From: Agriotes lineatus
Taxonomy: Eukaryota; Arthropoda; Insecta; Coleoptera; Elateridae
NCBI GenBank assembly: GCA_940337035.1
Contig: OW679202.1
Location: 45,153,763 to 45,217,762 of the forward strand
Length of the DNA: 64,000 nt
Direction: 5' to 3'
Shown: positions 1 to 10,235 of the stretch, piece after piece
How the letters are laid out: each line of letters starts with the position of its first letter
Numbering within the stretch: position 1 is the first letter of the stretch
Translations under genes and position numbers: made by a program
Notes under the pieces: model-generated
Database searches by the model: none
Told to the model about the DNA's origin: nothing
Seen by the model: only the letters and a program-made list of their open reading frames with translations

Positions 1-1
1 A

Positions 2-1902
2 ACAAAACAATTACTCGAGAAACGAAGAGAGTTAATAGCACAAGGTAGAAGACAAACTATAGAATACATGGAAGTGAATAAAACAGTAAGGAAAATGGCT
101 AAACAAGACATTAACGAGTACAATACTAAATTAGTAGAGACTATCGTTGATCAAAATAGAGGATTAAACGTATTCAGAAGAACTAATTCAACAAAAAAAG
201 AAATCACAAAATTAAGGGATAAGCAAGGTATCATTAAAGAGAGTAGACAAGAACTGATTGCTATTGCTGAAACATTTTACTCAGATTTATATGAGACAAA
301 ATCGGTAGTAGAATCAAACATAAATGTCCAAAATAAACATCAAGAAAAAATCATGAATGTAAACTCCGAAGACTTGCCGGATATAACCATGGAAGAACTA
401 GAAAAGGCATTAACTCAAATAAAAAACAACAAAGCTGCTGGCGAAGATGATATCCTACCGGAAATGTTGAAAGAGAGCGGAAGAGAACTCAAATTACAAC
501 TAATAAATCTTTTCAATAAATGTCTCATAGAGGGCATACTTCCAAGAGATTGGGAAAACGCCATAGTCATCCTGATATACAAGAAAGGAGACCCAGATGA
601 CTTGGGACCCAGATGACTTGGAGAACTACAGACCAATAAGCCTTATATCCCAACTATACAAACTATTCATGAGAATTATAACCAACAGACTGGAAAATAA
701 ATTTGAACTATATCAATCAAGAGAGCAAGCAGGGTTTAGGAAACATTTTAGCACAGTCGAACACCTCCATACACTGAAGCAAATAATAGAGAAAAGCACA
801 GAATATAACATACCCTTGTGGCTGGCTTTCATCGATTTCAGGAAAGCCTTTGATACGGTTGAGCACTGGGCAATCATAAAGTCACTGAGGAACGCACGCA
901 TAGATCAGCGATATATAGAAATTATCAAACATATATATGACAAAGCGACCATCACAATAAAAATGCACGATATGTCAAACAAAGTCGAAATAAACAGAGG
1001 CGTGAGACAAGAAGATATTATTTCTCCGAAACTGTTTACTCTTGTTCTCGAAGACATATTCAAGGAGCTAAAATGGGAACATCGTGGTCTCAACATAGAA
1101 GGAGATCGATTGAACAACCTAAGGTTCGCCGATGACGTGGTTATTATCGCTCAGGACGAATCAGAGTTAAAAACAATGATAGAGGAAATACAACAAGCGG
1201 CCAAACAACAAGGACTAGAAATAAATATGTCGAAAACCAAATTCATGACTGACCAGGACAATGCGAATAATTATATAAGAGTAAACACACAGGACATTAC
1301 GAAAGCGGAAACATATATATATATTTGGGACAGGCAGTAACAGCAAGTAAACAATACCAAGAACTGGAAATACAACGAAGAATTAAACTATCATGGGCAG
1401 CATATGGCAGATTAAAATATGTCCTTAAGATGAATCTACCGATGCCCCTGAAACGAAAAATTTACAATGAATGTTTCCTCCCCATAACCACATATGGCTC
1501 TGAAACTTGGGTATTAAATAAAGGAACAATTAGAAGATTGCAAATTCACCAGAAAGCAATGGAACGAAGACTCTTGGGATTAACGCTAATCGATCGTAAA
1601 ACTAACACCTGGATCAGAAGTGCTACCAAAGTAGATGACATAATCAGAAGGACCACATCACTTAAATGGAATTGGGCAGGACACGTTGCCAGGCACCCAG
1701 AAATTGGAGCGGAAGAGTCACAAGGTGGAGACCGTGGGGAGAGCGAAGATCAGTAGGACGACCACAACAACGCTGGTATGATGACCTGAAGAGGGTAGCG
1801 GGTCTGAACTGGTACCAGGTAGCTGAAAACCGAGAGAACTGGCAAAACATGAGAGAGGCCTATATCAGAACGATAGAAAACGGCTAGAAGAAGAAGAAGA
1901 TT
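2..1902 (+). pseudogene. RTE-like LINE ORF2 relic (linker, reverse transcriptase, C-terminus, AAG tail)
   Basis: The reading frame is open from the first bases, so the element starts upstream of the window. In order it holds a linker (…QNRGLNVFRR), the RT fingers (NNKAAGEDDILPEML, KKGDP, LENYRPISL), the palm (IDFRKAFDTVEH, GVRQEDIISPKLF, RFADDVV with the FADD codons at 1125-1136), and a C-terminal region (TYGSETWVLNKG, GRPQQRWYDDLKRVAGLNW). The endonuclease would lie upstream. Three lesions break it: a perfect 16-bp tandem duplication at 590-605/606-621 shifts the frame; an AT run at about 1312-1325 shifts it again; a third shift lies near 1700. The usual G in GVRQGD is E here. The body ends in an AAG run at about 1887-1902, a typical simple-repeat LINE tail. 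The RTE assignment rests on motif style and is moderately sure; RT identity is very sure. Confidence 0.9.
597..1340 (+). pseudogene. Reverse transcriptase palm/fingers segment of the RTE-like LINE
   Basis: This is the longest intact stretch of the element at 2-1902, about 247 codons. RNA-templated DNA synthesis at a nicked target is the family role. Visible blocks: ENYRPISL near residue 10, EQAGFRKHFST near 45, the first catalytic aspartate in IDFRKAFD near 80, GVRQEDIISPKLF near 135, and FADDVVII near 178. The apparent start at 597 is artificial: it lies inside the second copy of a 16-bp duplication. The frame is lost at the 3' end in an AT microsatellite, where YIYLGQ should follow. All three catalytic aspartates are present, so the damage is mostly frameshifts, suggesting a fairly young death. 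Confidence 0.88.
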
Positions 1903-3310
1903 CTGAGTCTCAGTTGAAGATTTAGGTGTGAGTTGGCGTATAGTTGTTTCATTTTAAAGACAGCTGTTCTGGCCGTTTCGATTCTACTATTCACCTGATG
2001 GGTCTGATCGTGTTTGTCGTTAATCCACGTACCGAGATATGATATGTCACACTACTAAATTGATGTTGGTAGGATTTAAACGATTTTTGCTTATTATCAT
2101 GTCTTTTTGTAGTTCATTTTAAGTCCGTATTTGTGACTGTTTTGATTAAGTTCTGATAATAGTGTCTGAAGATCGTCTGCGTTATCGGCTAAAACCAATA
2201 TGTCGTCGACTTAGCGAATATTGTTTATTACCTTTCGGTTGATGTTAATCCCCTCATAATGTGTTCGAGCAACCTTTTTAAAAATGGCTTCTAAATACTA
2301 ATTAAACCATAGTGGGGACAAGAGGCATCCCTGTCTCACTCCTTTGATGATGTTTATGTCTTCCGATGTTCTTCCTTCCGAGCTGATTGTGGCGGTTTGA
2401 TGCTAATAAAGATTTTTATTATTTGTACACCTTGATCGTGTAGTTGGCTCTCTCGTAGCAGTTTAAATAATTTTCCGTGTTTTATACTATCAAAGCCCTT
2501 TTCATAGTCTATAAATCCGTATTTCTTTGTTCATGTCTAGACTTTTTTGAATTATTACATTTACCGCATTTCTCTTGTGCCCACCCCGTTTCGGAAAACA
2601 AACTAAGTTTTACTCATGTTTGCTTCTAAATTATGTATTATTTTTGAGAAAGACCTTTAACGTGTGCTACGTTAAACTTATTGTGCGATGATCTGCACAT
2701 TCTCTTACGTTGACTTTCTTTGGCAACATTATGAAAGCCAACCTGAAGGGATGATTCCTATATTATATATGGTATTGTATAGATACACTAATATTTGTAA
2801 TTGTTCATATTCTATGAGTTTTAACAGTTTTGGCGGAATACCATCTGCTCCGAGTGTCTTGCTTTTCTTGGTTCATTTAATGGCATACTCGACTGCTCTT
2901 CTGGTAATAGGTGACCTTTTCTGCACTGCTTATTACTTTATCTGTTCTCTTCTGTGCTCAAACAGTTCTTTAATATATCCTTACCTCTTTGAAGTCTTTG
3001 ATCCTCACCAAAATGACACTTCCCTCCTTATCTTTAATTAAATTGTAGTTTTTTTCTTTCCTGTTCCTGTAACTTCTTTCATCATTTTGTGAATTCCAAA
3101 CCTGTCACATTTCCTCTCTTGTTCTTCTATTTATTGACATCTTTCTCTTATGTTATTCTGTTTAGCTTCTATTATCATGCATTTTATTCGTCTGTCAGTA
3201 TCTTTGTACGTCTGTATGTCAATTGTTTGTACTTTCTTATTATCTCTTAAATGTTATTGTGTTTCATTCTTCGTCGACGCTATCCTTTGTCCTTTTTAGC
3301 CTATCGTTTA
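1903..3310 (-). pseudogene. LINE ORF2 relic on minus strand (linker to thumb)
   Basis: Read on the minus strand from about 3310 down. It shows a linker (CDRFGIHK, KEVTGTG), fingers (LGADGIPPKLL), palm (FIDYEKGFDSIKHG at about 2500, GVRQGCLLSPLWF at about 2310, VDDILVLADNADDLQTLLSE at about 2190), then YLGTWINDKHDQTHQ and KMKQLYANSHLNLQLRLRI down to 1905. The first palm residue is changed so the YADD box reads VDD after an in-frame stop. Several stops and frameshifts are spread through it. The coding sequence stops abruptly at 1903, where the AAG tail of the plus-strand LINE begins, so its C-terminus is missing at that junction. It resembles the insect endonuclease-RT family of the relic at 17.3-18.4 kb. 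Confidence 0.85.
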
Positions 3311-3949
3311 TTTAATTACACATAATGAAAAATTATGAAGGGGTCAGTTAATTTCATATTGCAATAGTTTGCATTTTACAAGTAGCTTTATTGATATCTT
3401 TGAGTGCTATTGGTAAATTTTCTATTAGTTGGTTTTCCACTTGCACAGTAAATTATATATTTAATTATTTACAGATGCTTTTATTAAATTTTCAACAGTG
3501 TTGACTCATTAACTTTAACGAGGTGGTCCATGTAGTGGTTTTTTAGTGAAAATAAGATTTTAGGACGAGTGCTAAACAATCTGTATAAACAATACTTCAA
3601 TTAAATTTAATATGAATAAGATGCTTTGTCCAACTCTTCGTTTAAGCCAACACTGCATTTAGCAAATTTGCTCTTCTGTGCGCAGTTCCTGTCTTGAGCT
3701 TATTGGGATTTTTGCTCAAGCAAAACTGAAAGAGCTTTATTCTGTATTAGTTTTTCAGCTATTTTGTATGATGTAAAATTAAATTTCAAATTAGAAATTG
3801 ACTAACCTACAATTTTGCTCTGAATTTTAAAAATACATAGGTACTTATCTAAGATGACCTCATTAATATATATGTTAGTTCTTAAATTAAAACTCAAAAT
3901 TTGACATGTTATGCTTGAACTAGTATTTTCTGCTTTGACAATTACGCAC
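3311..3949. other. AT-rich stretch, nothing recognised
   Basis: Lies between two minus-strand LINE relics. I see only AT-rich sequence with short homopolymers and no open frame with a recognisable motif. Confidence 0.5.
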
Positions 3950-5400
3950 TTGTACACTATTCTTTGAGTCTTATCCTCGAATCAGTGTGGTTCAAGAGCT
4001 GCAACATTTTATAGGTCACGTGTTCGTGGAGTCTCAATAATCTCGTGTTATGCTGCGGACCTCTTGATCTCTTCTTCCACCGTTGGGATTTGCAGTGCTC
4101 TATGTAGATGGCTACTCCTTCAGTAACGTGGGCATCCACAATGTCTGGAAGATGGTACTGTCGTCTAATTATTTTCTCTTCTATTTAATATGCTCCTACA
4201 TCGCAGTTGCACATTCAAATTCACTCCCAATATCTTCATGTGTCGCAATGTGGAATGATGGTAGTGTTTAGATTAATATCGGAGTTTGCTCATGTTGCTT
4301 GTAGACAGTATGCACGAATTTGTTCTCATTGATTCTTATGCTCCACCTCCTAGGTCAGCCATTTCTCTGTTACACGTTTCTTGAAATTTGGTAGCAGTTT
4401 CATAACTGTTGGTGGCAATTGTTACGTCCTCTGTCTGAGGGATATTGAGGGTATAAATAGCAGATAGAGCATTGGCCCCAAAACGTTGCCCCGGGGCACT
4501 ATTGCTTGAATTCTTTTCACTCTGGAATATTATTTCTTTTGTCGGATCTTAAACATTCTTCCGGATAGATACGCTTCTAATATTTCATGTTTTGGCAATG
4601 TGTTCTAATGCTGCCAAACTGTATCGAACTCTTGGGTAAGTGCAAGAAAATTTGCAGAAAGCACTTTCCTTTAATCAAATGCACTTCTATGATGTTGGTC
4701 GTATTGTAAACCTGATAAATCGTTGAGTATTTATTAATAAATCTACTAAACTGTAGTTTTTCAAATATGACTGGGAGTAACAATATTCTGCTATATGATG
4801 ATAGTTCATTGAGAGGTTTAACCGGCGTGTGGATCATATCTTCTTCTTCCAGACATCCAGTACGTGATTTAAGGCGGAAAACTACATCTATTAGGTAAGT
4901 AAGCCTTACTATTGCTTTTCTTGGGAACTCTAACAGCCGTATTCATAGTCGTTCGCCAGCGACTCACCGGCGAGTCGCCGGAGTTTCGTTATGTATAGTA
5001 TGTTGGCGGCACTGTACGTCTATGTCAAATTCGAGGTTATCAGGTTAGGTTTTCCGTCAGTTTTGACAGAAATTGACACAAAATCTAACCTGCTAACGTC
5101 GAATTTGACATAGACGTACAGTGCCGCCAACATACTATTCATAACGAAACTCCAGCGACTCGCCGGCGAGTCGCTGGCGAACGACTATGAATGCGGCTGT
5201 AAGTATCTCTTCAGTTTTAAGATAATAGCAAAAGGGTTTCTCCGGGCAAACTCACAAACTTCACTTGGGCTTACTAGGTCTATGTTCATCTGTCCGCATT
5301 CACAGGTCAACAAATCCTGTTCAAAGCGGATTTGACTAAATTGGAAGGTCTGCTGTAAGATAACAAAAGACGATGATTCCTTGCTCATTTCCCACACGTG
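3950..5400 (-). pseudogene. Jockey-like LINE ORF2 relic (-), split by a MITE
   Basis: Minus-strand reading from 5400 to 3950, with the MITE at 4934-5199 removed. It shows SPSEV, then KRYLEFPRKAIVRLTYLI across the insertion point, HTPVKPLNELSSY and LLLPVIFEKL (fingers), then VLGPMLYLL (about 4470), and the C-terminal Jockey pattern ending LHEHVTYKMLQLLNHTDS near 3960. The catalytic FADD region is degraded (IATNSYETA near 4415), so it is dead. Jockey-clade ORF2 carries endonuclease and RT; only RT and tail are present here. Subtracting the MITE plus one TAA duplication gives a continuous in-frame join, which confirms that the two flanks are one element. Confidence 0.82.
4934..5199. mobile_element. 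Palindromic MITE with TAA duplication (PIF/Harbinger-like)
   Basis: About 266 bp. The two ends are near-perfect inverted repeats of about 100 bp: CAGCCGTATTCATAGTCG on the left pairs with CGACTATGAATGCGGCTG on the right. The arms continue through CGCCGGCGAGTCG and the TGTTGGCGGCACTGTACGTC block to a short centre near 5045-5090. It is flanked by TAA at 4931-4933 and 5200-5202. A TAA/TTA 3-bp duplication is the rule for PIF/Harbinger elements. It has no coding capacity. It inserted into a Leu TTA codon of the minus-strand Jockey-like LINE. The whole element could fold into one long hairpin. Confidence 0.88.
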
Positions 5401-5582
5401 AATCTAATTGGCGCACTATGCATTCAAAGTCGTTCCAATTTCTCGATGTTTTTTCAAAAGGAAGTCGGAATTCGTTAGTTCTAGTAGATATTTGTTTATA
5501 GACTAATTATTGAGTTTAGTAATTTTGGTGCTCAATTTCTGGGTGTCATTGTTCATGATATTTTGGTTACCTTCCTCGTCTA

Positions 5583-5885
5583 AAAGACGAAAACGAAAAA
5601 CAGGTTTTCTCAATTCCGTTTATCTGTCTGTCTGTTTGTCTGTCCATCTGTCTGTTGGCGTTATAACTCAAAAACTATTTGTTGGAGGAAGTCGATATTT
5701 TGCACGCATATTATGTGTTTACCTGGCATGAAACCGAGAAGGTTTTCGGATAAATATATACAAGACGAGCACCTTAAAAAAATCAAGTTTTGTTTATTTC
5801 TGCTTTGTCTGAGGAATAGATACAAGTAGTAATTTACACATAGCTCAGGCTTTATTATTGGCAAAAATTAGACCTAACAGACACA
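5583..5885 (+). repeat. Dispersed repeat family, copy 1
   Basis: Contains a (TCTG)n tract at about 5622-5660, then GGCGTTATAACTCAAAAAC, TTTGTTGGAGG and TAGCTCAGGCTTTATTATTG. The same order of blocks occurs in reverse complement at 58040-58240, so this is an interspersed repeat. Copy 1 has about 100 bp (near 5710-5810) absent from copy 2. No protein motif is seen. Its class is unknown; it may be a non-autonomous element. Confidence 0.72.
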
Positions 5886-5954
5886 GGGTAAACATTACAA
5901 ATTGGACAGAATAGTATGGTGCTTTTTAATGCAGCAGAAACTCGTCCAACTCGA

Positions 5955-6050
5955 ACACTCCCGTGGCTCAGTTATTCTAGCGGCGGACAAGACTGGCTCG
6001 AAATATTCGCCTCGGAGCGCGGAGTTCGAATCTCAGCGGACTACATTATT
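5955..6050 (+). repeat. tRNA-derived SINE head, copy 1
   Basis: An A-box-like TGGCTCAGTTATTCTAGCGG at 5964-5983 and a B box GTTCGAATCTC at 6024-6034 are spaced like an internal RNA polymerase III promoter. The segment cannot fold as a normal tRNA because the anticodon region is not tRNA-like. Related heads occur at 57221-57335 (minus) and 63935-64000 (plus). SINEs are transcribed by Pol III and copied by LINE machinery in trans; the LINE partner here is not known. Confidence 0.7.
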
Positions 6051-6054
6051 GTTA

Positions 6055-6430
6055 TTTGCAAATTGATCAAATTCGCGCGAGGGAAGTTCCATGTCATCAT
6101 GTTTTCTGCCGTTTTTCTTCGTTTTTTCGTCTACTAATCCCTTTATTTCCCTGATATAGTTAGCTGTTTTTCTTTTAATATTTGGGATGTTTTCCAGGGG
6201 CCTGTTGGATTTCAATTACAATTTTCTGGCTTCATGGTCTTTAGTTTTCAACTGTATCAATATTAATAATATCTCATCAGTGTAAGCTCTTGTTTTCTTT
6301 GATGTGGAGGGCTACTCTACTTTATTAATACTCCGTGCGAACGTTTGTTTCATTTATTTCACAATGTGTTGATCTATATCTTTAACGTTTAAAAAGTTTT
6401 TCTGAAGTTTTAAAATTTCTATGTGTACTA
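6055..6430 (-). pseudogene. Possible LINE linker-region fragment (-)
   Basis: The minus-strand reading gives lysine-rich helical text such as VKDIDQHIVK, KKTRAYTDEILLIL and RKTANYIREIKGLVDEKT. This resembles the endonuclease-RT linker of insect LINEs (compare 23.8-24.2 kb). There is no catalytic motif, so this is a composition-and-pattern call only. Confidence 0.4.
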
Positions 6431-9329
6431 TTTTCGAATACTGATGAAGTGAGGAGTGACGCTAGATTTAAGAAAAAACGATATAAAATATAATGTTTGT
6501 TCCCGCATGATACCGATAACACATCTGGAAAGCTCTTAATTTTTTAGTGTAGAAAACGTTTACTCTGCAACAATTATAGTGTTTAAGAGTGATTTTTAGT
6601 AAGTAGTTTTACTAGGTCATTTCATAGTTCTGAATCGCACAATTGACAATTTAAAACGTTCTCAAATGCTCTTTATTGATTTAAGTTTTACAATTTTTAT
6701 GTAGACAGCTAGCTACCATCGACTGTACTAGGAACGTCACAAAAATTATTTTATACGATGGTGTCGTCCTATAAACAATCTTTTGTAGAAACTAAATGTA
6801 TTTTAAAAAATAAGTGCACAATACATCTGATTTTTCTTAAATCTTAACGTTTCTAGTTTAAAGTCTTCCCTTTTCATGCCCGTGAGTTTTTTTTTTTTTG
6901 TTTGGCTTCTGAATAATTATAATAAAAATGCCGCTTCCTCCCTTTTTATAATTTTGAGCTGTTGACTTGCAATTTAGGAAATGTCAAACATATGATAGTT
7001 ATATCTTTTATATCGATTTCGGATTAAATTATGAAAACGGAAAACATTTCATGATCGCTACAAAATCTGTTTAAAATGTTAAAAAATGTATGAACAATTT
7101 TTATTTATAGAATTAGTAGTACTAACGGCCATTATGTTATAATCTAACCTTTGCGGAAAAGTTACTATTTTTAGCTAATAATTTTTTTATTATGCCGTCT
7201 TAGGAACCAAAACTGAAATTATATGTCCGATATTTCAGCTTGCATCAGATTTGGGTTCGACTCCTCGAATCCTACAGACATTTTCAAAAAAACGCCGTAT
7301 GTGAAAGTCTGGGTCGAAGACCTCCGCAGAATATATTCCAAAAGTGATTTCTCTTAATTGGCAACTTTAAGTATTCTAAACACGCTCCAGCTTTGTTATA
7401 GCCTAAAGCCGGCTCTGCTTGGCATAAATGAAATGAACAGAATGCCAGATTAGGATTACAAAAACTATAAATTATAGACTCGAGCACAGCGGGGAAGTTA
7501 CGATACTCTTCAAAATAAAATTGATTAAATTCAACAGTTGTCATGGCCTGACTAATATTAGAAAGTAGTAATTGATGAATATGTTATGCACTTTATTATT
7601 TTAATTATGACAAACATTTTATTTATGACCTGTATTTATGCAGATTTATTTTCCTTCACCGATTTTCCACTTCTGTTTATTATTAGTCTTCTAAGAATTT
7701 TCGTTTGTGAGGTGATTACATTTACAATTTAACTACTTTGTTAGGGAAGTCGAAAATAGCAAATTAAATATATATTTCCTTATAAATAAAAAAACATTCC
7801 ACAAACTGTTAAAACGTTATCGTCGAACAAATACTTCATTAAACATGAAATTCAAAAAAGGATACTCATATTAATTAATAAAGGAATCAACACGGTATTA
7901 TTTTAAGTTGACTAGAAACATAAATATGGCCTATAAATTGTAATAATTGTAAATGGTTAATTCTAAAACTACAACTTTATATTTTTAGTTTTGTGAAATT
8001 GTAAAATTTAATATACAAAACATCATTTAAAGAACAGCTTCACCTACAAAACTCATTTTCGCTTAAAAATATAGAGTGAAACGACAATTGTGTGTCAGAA
8101 TGTACGCATTATATGCGAGAGTTTTTCGTTATTGGGTGCAGCGCAAAATTTATTAGAGCAGTAGCTTCTGATTACACAATGATCAGAAATATAATAATCA
8201 TATACGGTCACGTAATTCCCGACAATTGTATTTTTTTATGTTGAAATTCGTGTTGTTTCTGAGAATTTGCATCAATATTTGTACATTTTCGCAAAATTTG
8301 AAAGCTTATTTTGTTACATTTAAAAAACAGTGTAATATCAAAGAGCATCTTTGGTAATATGGTATTTTTCTTCGAGTAATGCATGGTTTTGAGAATTACT
8401 ATTTCAAACCATTTGAATTATTTAAATATGAAAGAATTTCGTCTAAATACAGCTCAAAATACCATTTTTTTTTCAAGATTTGACGGTTTTCTTGGTGCAG
8501 ACTTAATTGAATTGTGTCAGTTCTCAAAATATTGACAACAATCAATAATAAAGTAATAAAAAACAAGTAATTGAACTGAATCACAGAAGAAAATTATTCT
8601 TTCAAATTACATTAATTTACCGAAAATTATAATAATTCTAGAAACGATTAATAGAGAAGGCTGCCAAAATGGTAGTTATTCTCTTTTTTCAGTTTCATTA
8701 AGAAACACTTTAGTGAATAAGAAATTTCTGTCAGAAAGAATAAATCAGGAACACATTTTCAGACACACCCAGGAAATCTATTGATTTCATTTTATTGTTA
8801 CATATTTATGTGAAAAACGTGTCTTTCTTTGGGTTAGTTTATTTGGTTGTTTTTTGTAGTTTATGAAATAGTTCTATTGCAATTTCTACGAATTGAAAAA
8901 TCAGCTCTCAAGAAAATTTCAAAATTTAAATTTTTAGCTATTAATGAATTTCTTTTGTATTTGAATAATCCGAAATGTTTTCATGTGAGAATTTGCAAAA
9001 AATATATTTTACTAGTCGAAACCCTATATTACAATTTTTTCAAAAAAGCAAAAATAACTTTTTGCGACCCCTAAAACTTTTTTTAATAACATTTATGTGA
9101 ATCCTCTGCATTCCCTATTTTACGCAAAGACTATTGCCATAATCAATTTTTTCAAGTCAAATTACCAAAAACTCTGCCCTATGATCCACATGCTGTATAT
9201 ACTAGATCTGTTCCCTTTAGAATTGAGCCTAACATATATACTATTTTTCTAAAAAGATTTGTTATAACTTCTCAAATATTTCCCGCCACAGTCAATACAC
9301 TTGCATACGAATAAACCAATTTTTAAAAA
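6431..9329. other. Long AT-rich stretch without recognised genes
   Basis: No RT, transposase or RNA gene seen. Short open frames occur (7284-7544 minus, 86 codons; 8399-8584 minus; 8847-9074 plus) but are low-complexity or match nothing I know. A B-box-like GGGTTCGACTCCTCG at about 7252-7266 has no partner A box. The 7284-7544 frame is of more balanced composition than its surroundings and could be a fragment of an unrecognised repeat. Confidence 0.5.
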
Positions 9330-9800
9330 ATACTCCCTGCGTTTTCAAAGGCATGTTTTAACTCGTTTTGAAGGCTTCGATAGCTTAATCGACTGATGTC
9401 CTAAATCGCATTCCATGCTACTTATCCTTATTGTGGACGAAAAAAGTACCAAGTAGAGATTGTATTGGTTGTTAGGTGGCCTATTATTTCGATGCGTTAA
9501 TGGTTGAAAAACTTGATTGTTCGAGTGACAGTATGTGAAGTCGCGTTGTCGTGGTCTAGCTTTTTCAGAATGGTTTTGATGACACCAGGTATAGTAACCG
9601 TCGTCCATTATTTGGCATTAACAGACTTGTGATCGTTAAACGCCAAAATTGAGAAATGTCCAGTCATGCCGAAAATTTTAATGGCTCATTCCAACTTTCA
9701 TTATCTGTACGATGACATACAGTAGACGAGACGATTCGTGAACAATGCGTTGGGGTTTTGCATTAACTGGCATAATACCTTTTCTAAGCGTTTGTTAAAT
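9330..9800 (-). pseudogene. mariner-type transposase relic (-)
   Basis: Minus-strand translation shows, in order, FGMTGHFSILAF, KSVNAK then TTVTIPGVI, KKLDHDNATSHT (second catalytic aspartate in the HDNA box at about 9560) and NELKHAFENA. This order matches the C-terminal half of mariner transposases (DD34D cut-and-paste, TA target). The PYSPDLAP segment has been lost, with stops around it, so it cannot be active. No terminal inverted repeats are visible. The neighbouring upstream sequence is a LINE fragment, so the mariner may have inserted beside or into it. Confidence 0.72.
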
Positions 9801-9829
9801 TGTGTAGTTTCTAATGTGCGCAAAGGTAC

Positions 9830-10235
9830 TGTACCTTCAAGTAATCATGCAAAATATTGCTGATTGCTTTTAGACCTATGTTCAAGGTTGTCTACTACAT
9901 CGAACAGCAATAATATGACGATCTTCGTTCATGATATTACATGCAATGTTTTTCCCAGTCCATTTAACATTGCCAAAAGCATTTTCCAGGTCGATGAAGT
10001 CAAGTTATGTATAGTCGATTAGTTTGCCGTATTTTAGTCTTCATTATTATTCTTCGTGCTAATATTGCTACTCTTGTGCCAGAATTTCTTCTAAATCGTA
10101 ATTGATCTTCAGTAAGTTAGTCATCAATGGTTTGTTTAATATTTCTATGAATAATTTTTGTTAATACTTTCGAGGCATGTGTTACCAAACTCATTGTACG
10201 ATATTTTTCACATTGAACACATTGCCTAATTTGCG
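9830..10235 (-). pseudogene. LINE reverse transcriptase fragment (-)
   Basis: Minus-strand reading shows VLTKIIHRNIKQTIDD, then EDQLRFRRNSGTRVAIL (the QFGFR-type motif) and FIDLENAFGNVKW (first palm block), with stops between. These three blocks in this order and spacing are RT motifs of an insect LINE. No YADD block follows, since the mariner relic begins at about 9800. Family not resolved. Confidence 0.68.

Noticed and set aside
2688..3041. 117-codon plus-strand frame
   Set aside because: Antisense of LINE RT fingers (LGADGIPPKLL) on the minus strand.
5955..6050. A functional tRNA gene
   Set aside because: A and B boxes are present, but the spacing and lack of a cloverleaf (no anticodon arm) fit a SINE head instead.
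7250..7270. A further SINE B box
   Set aside because: GGGTTCGACTCC is present but no A box occurs at the right distance.
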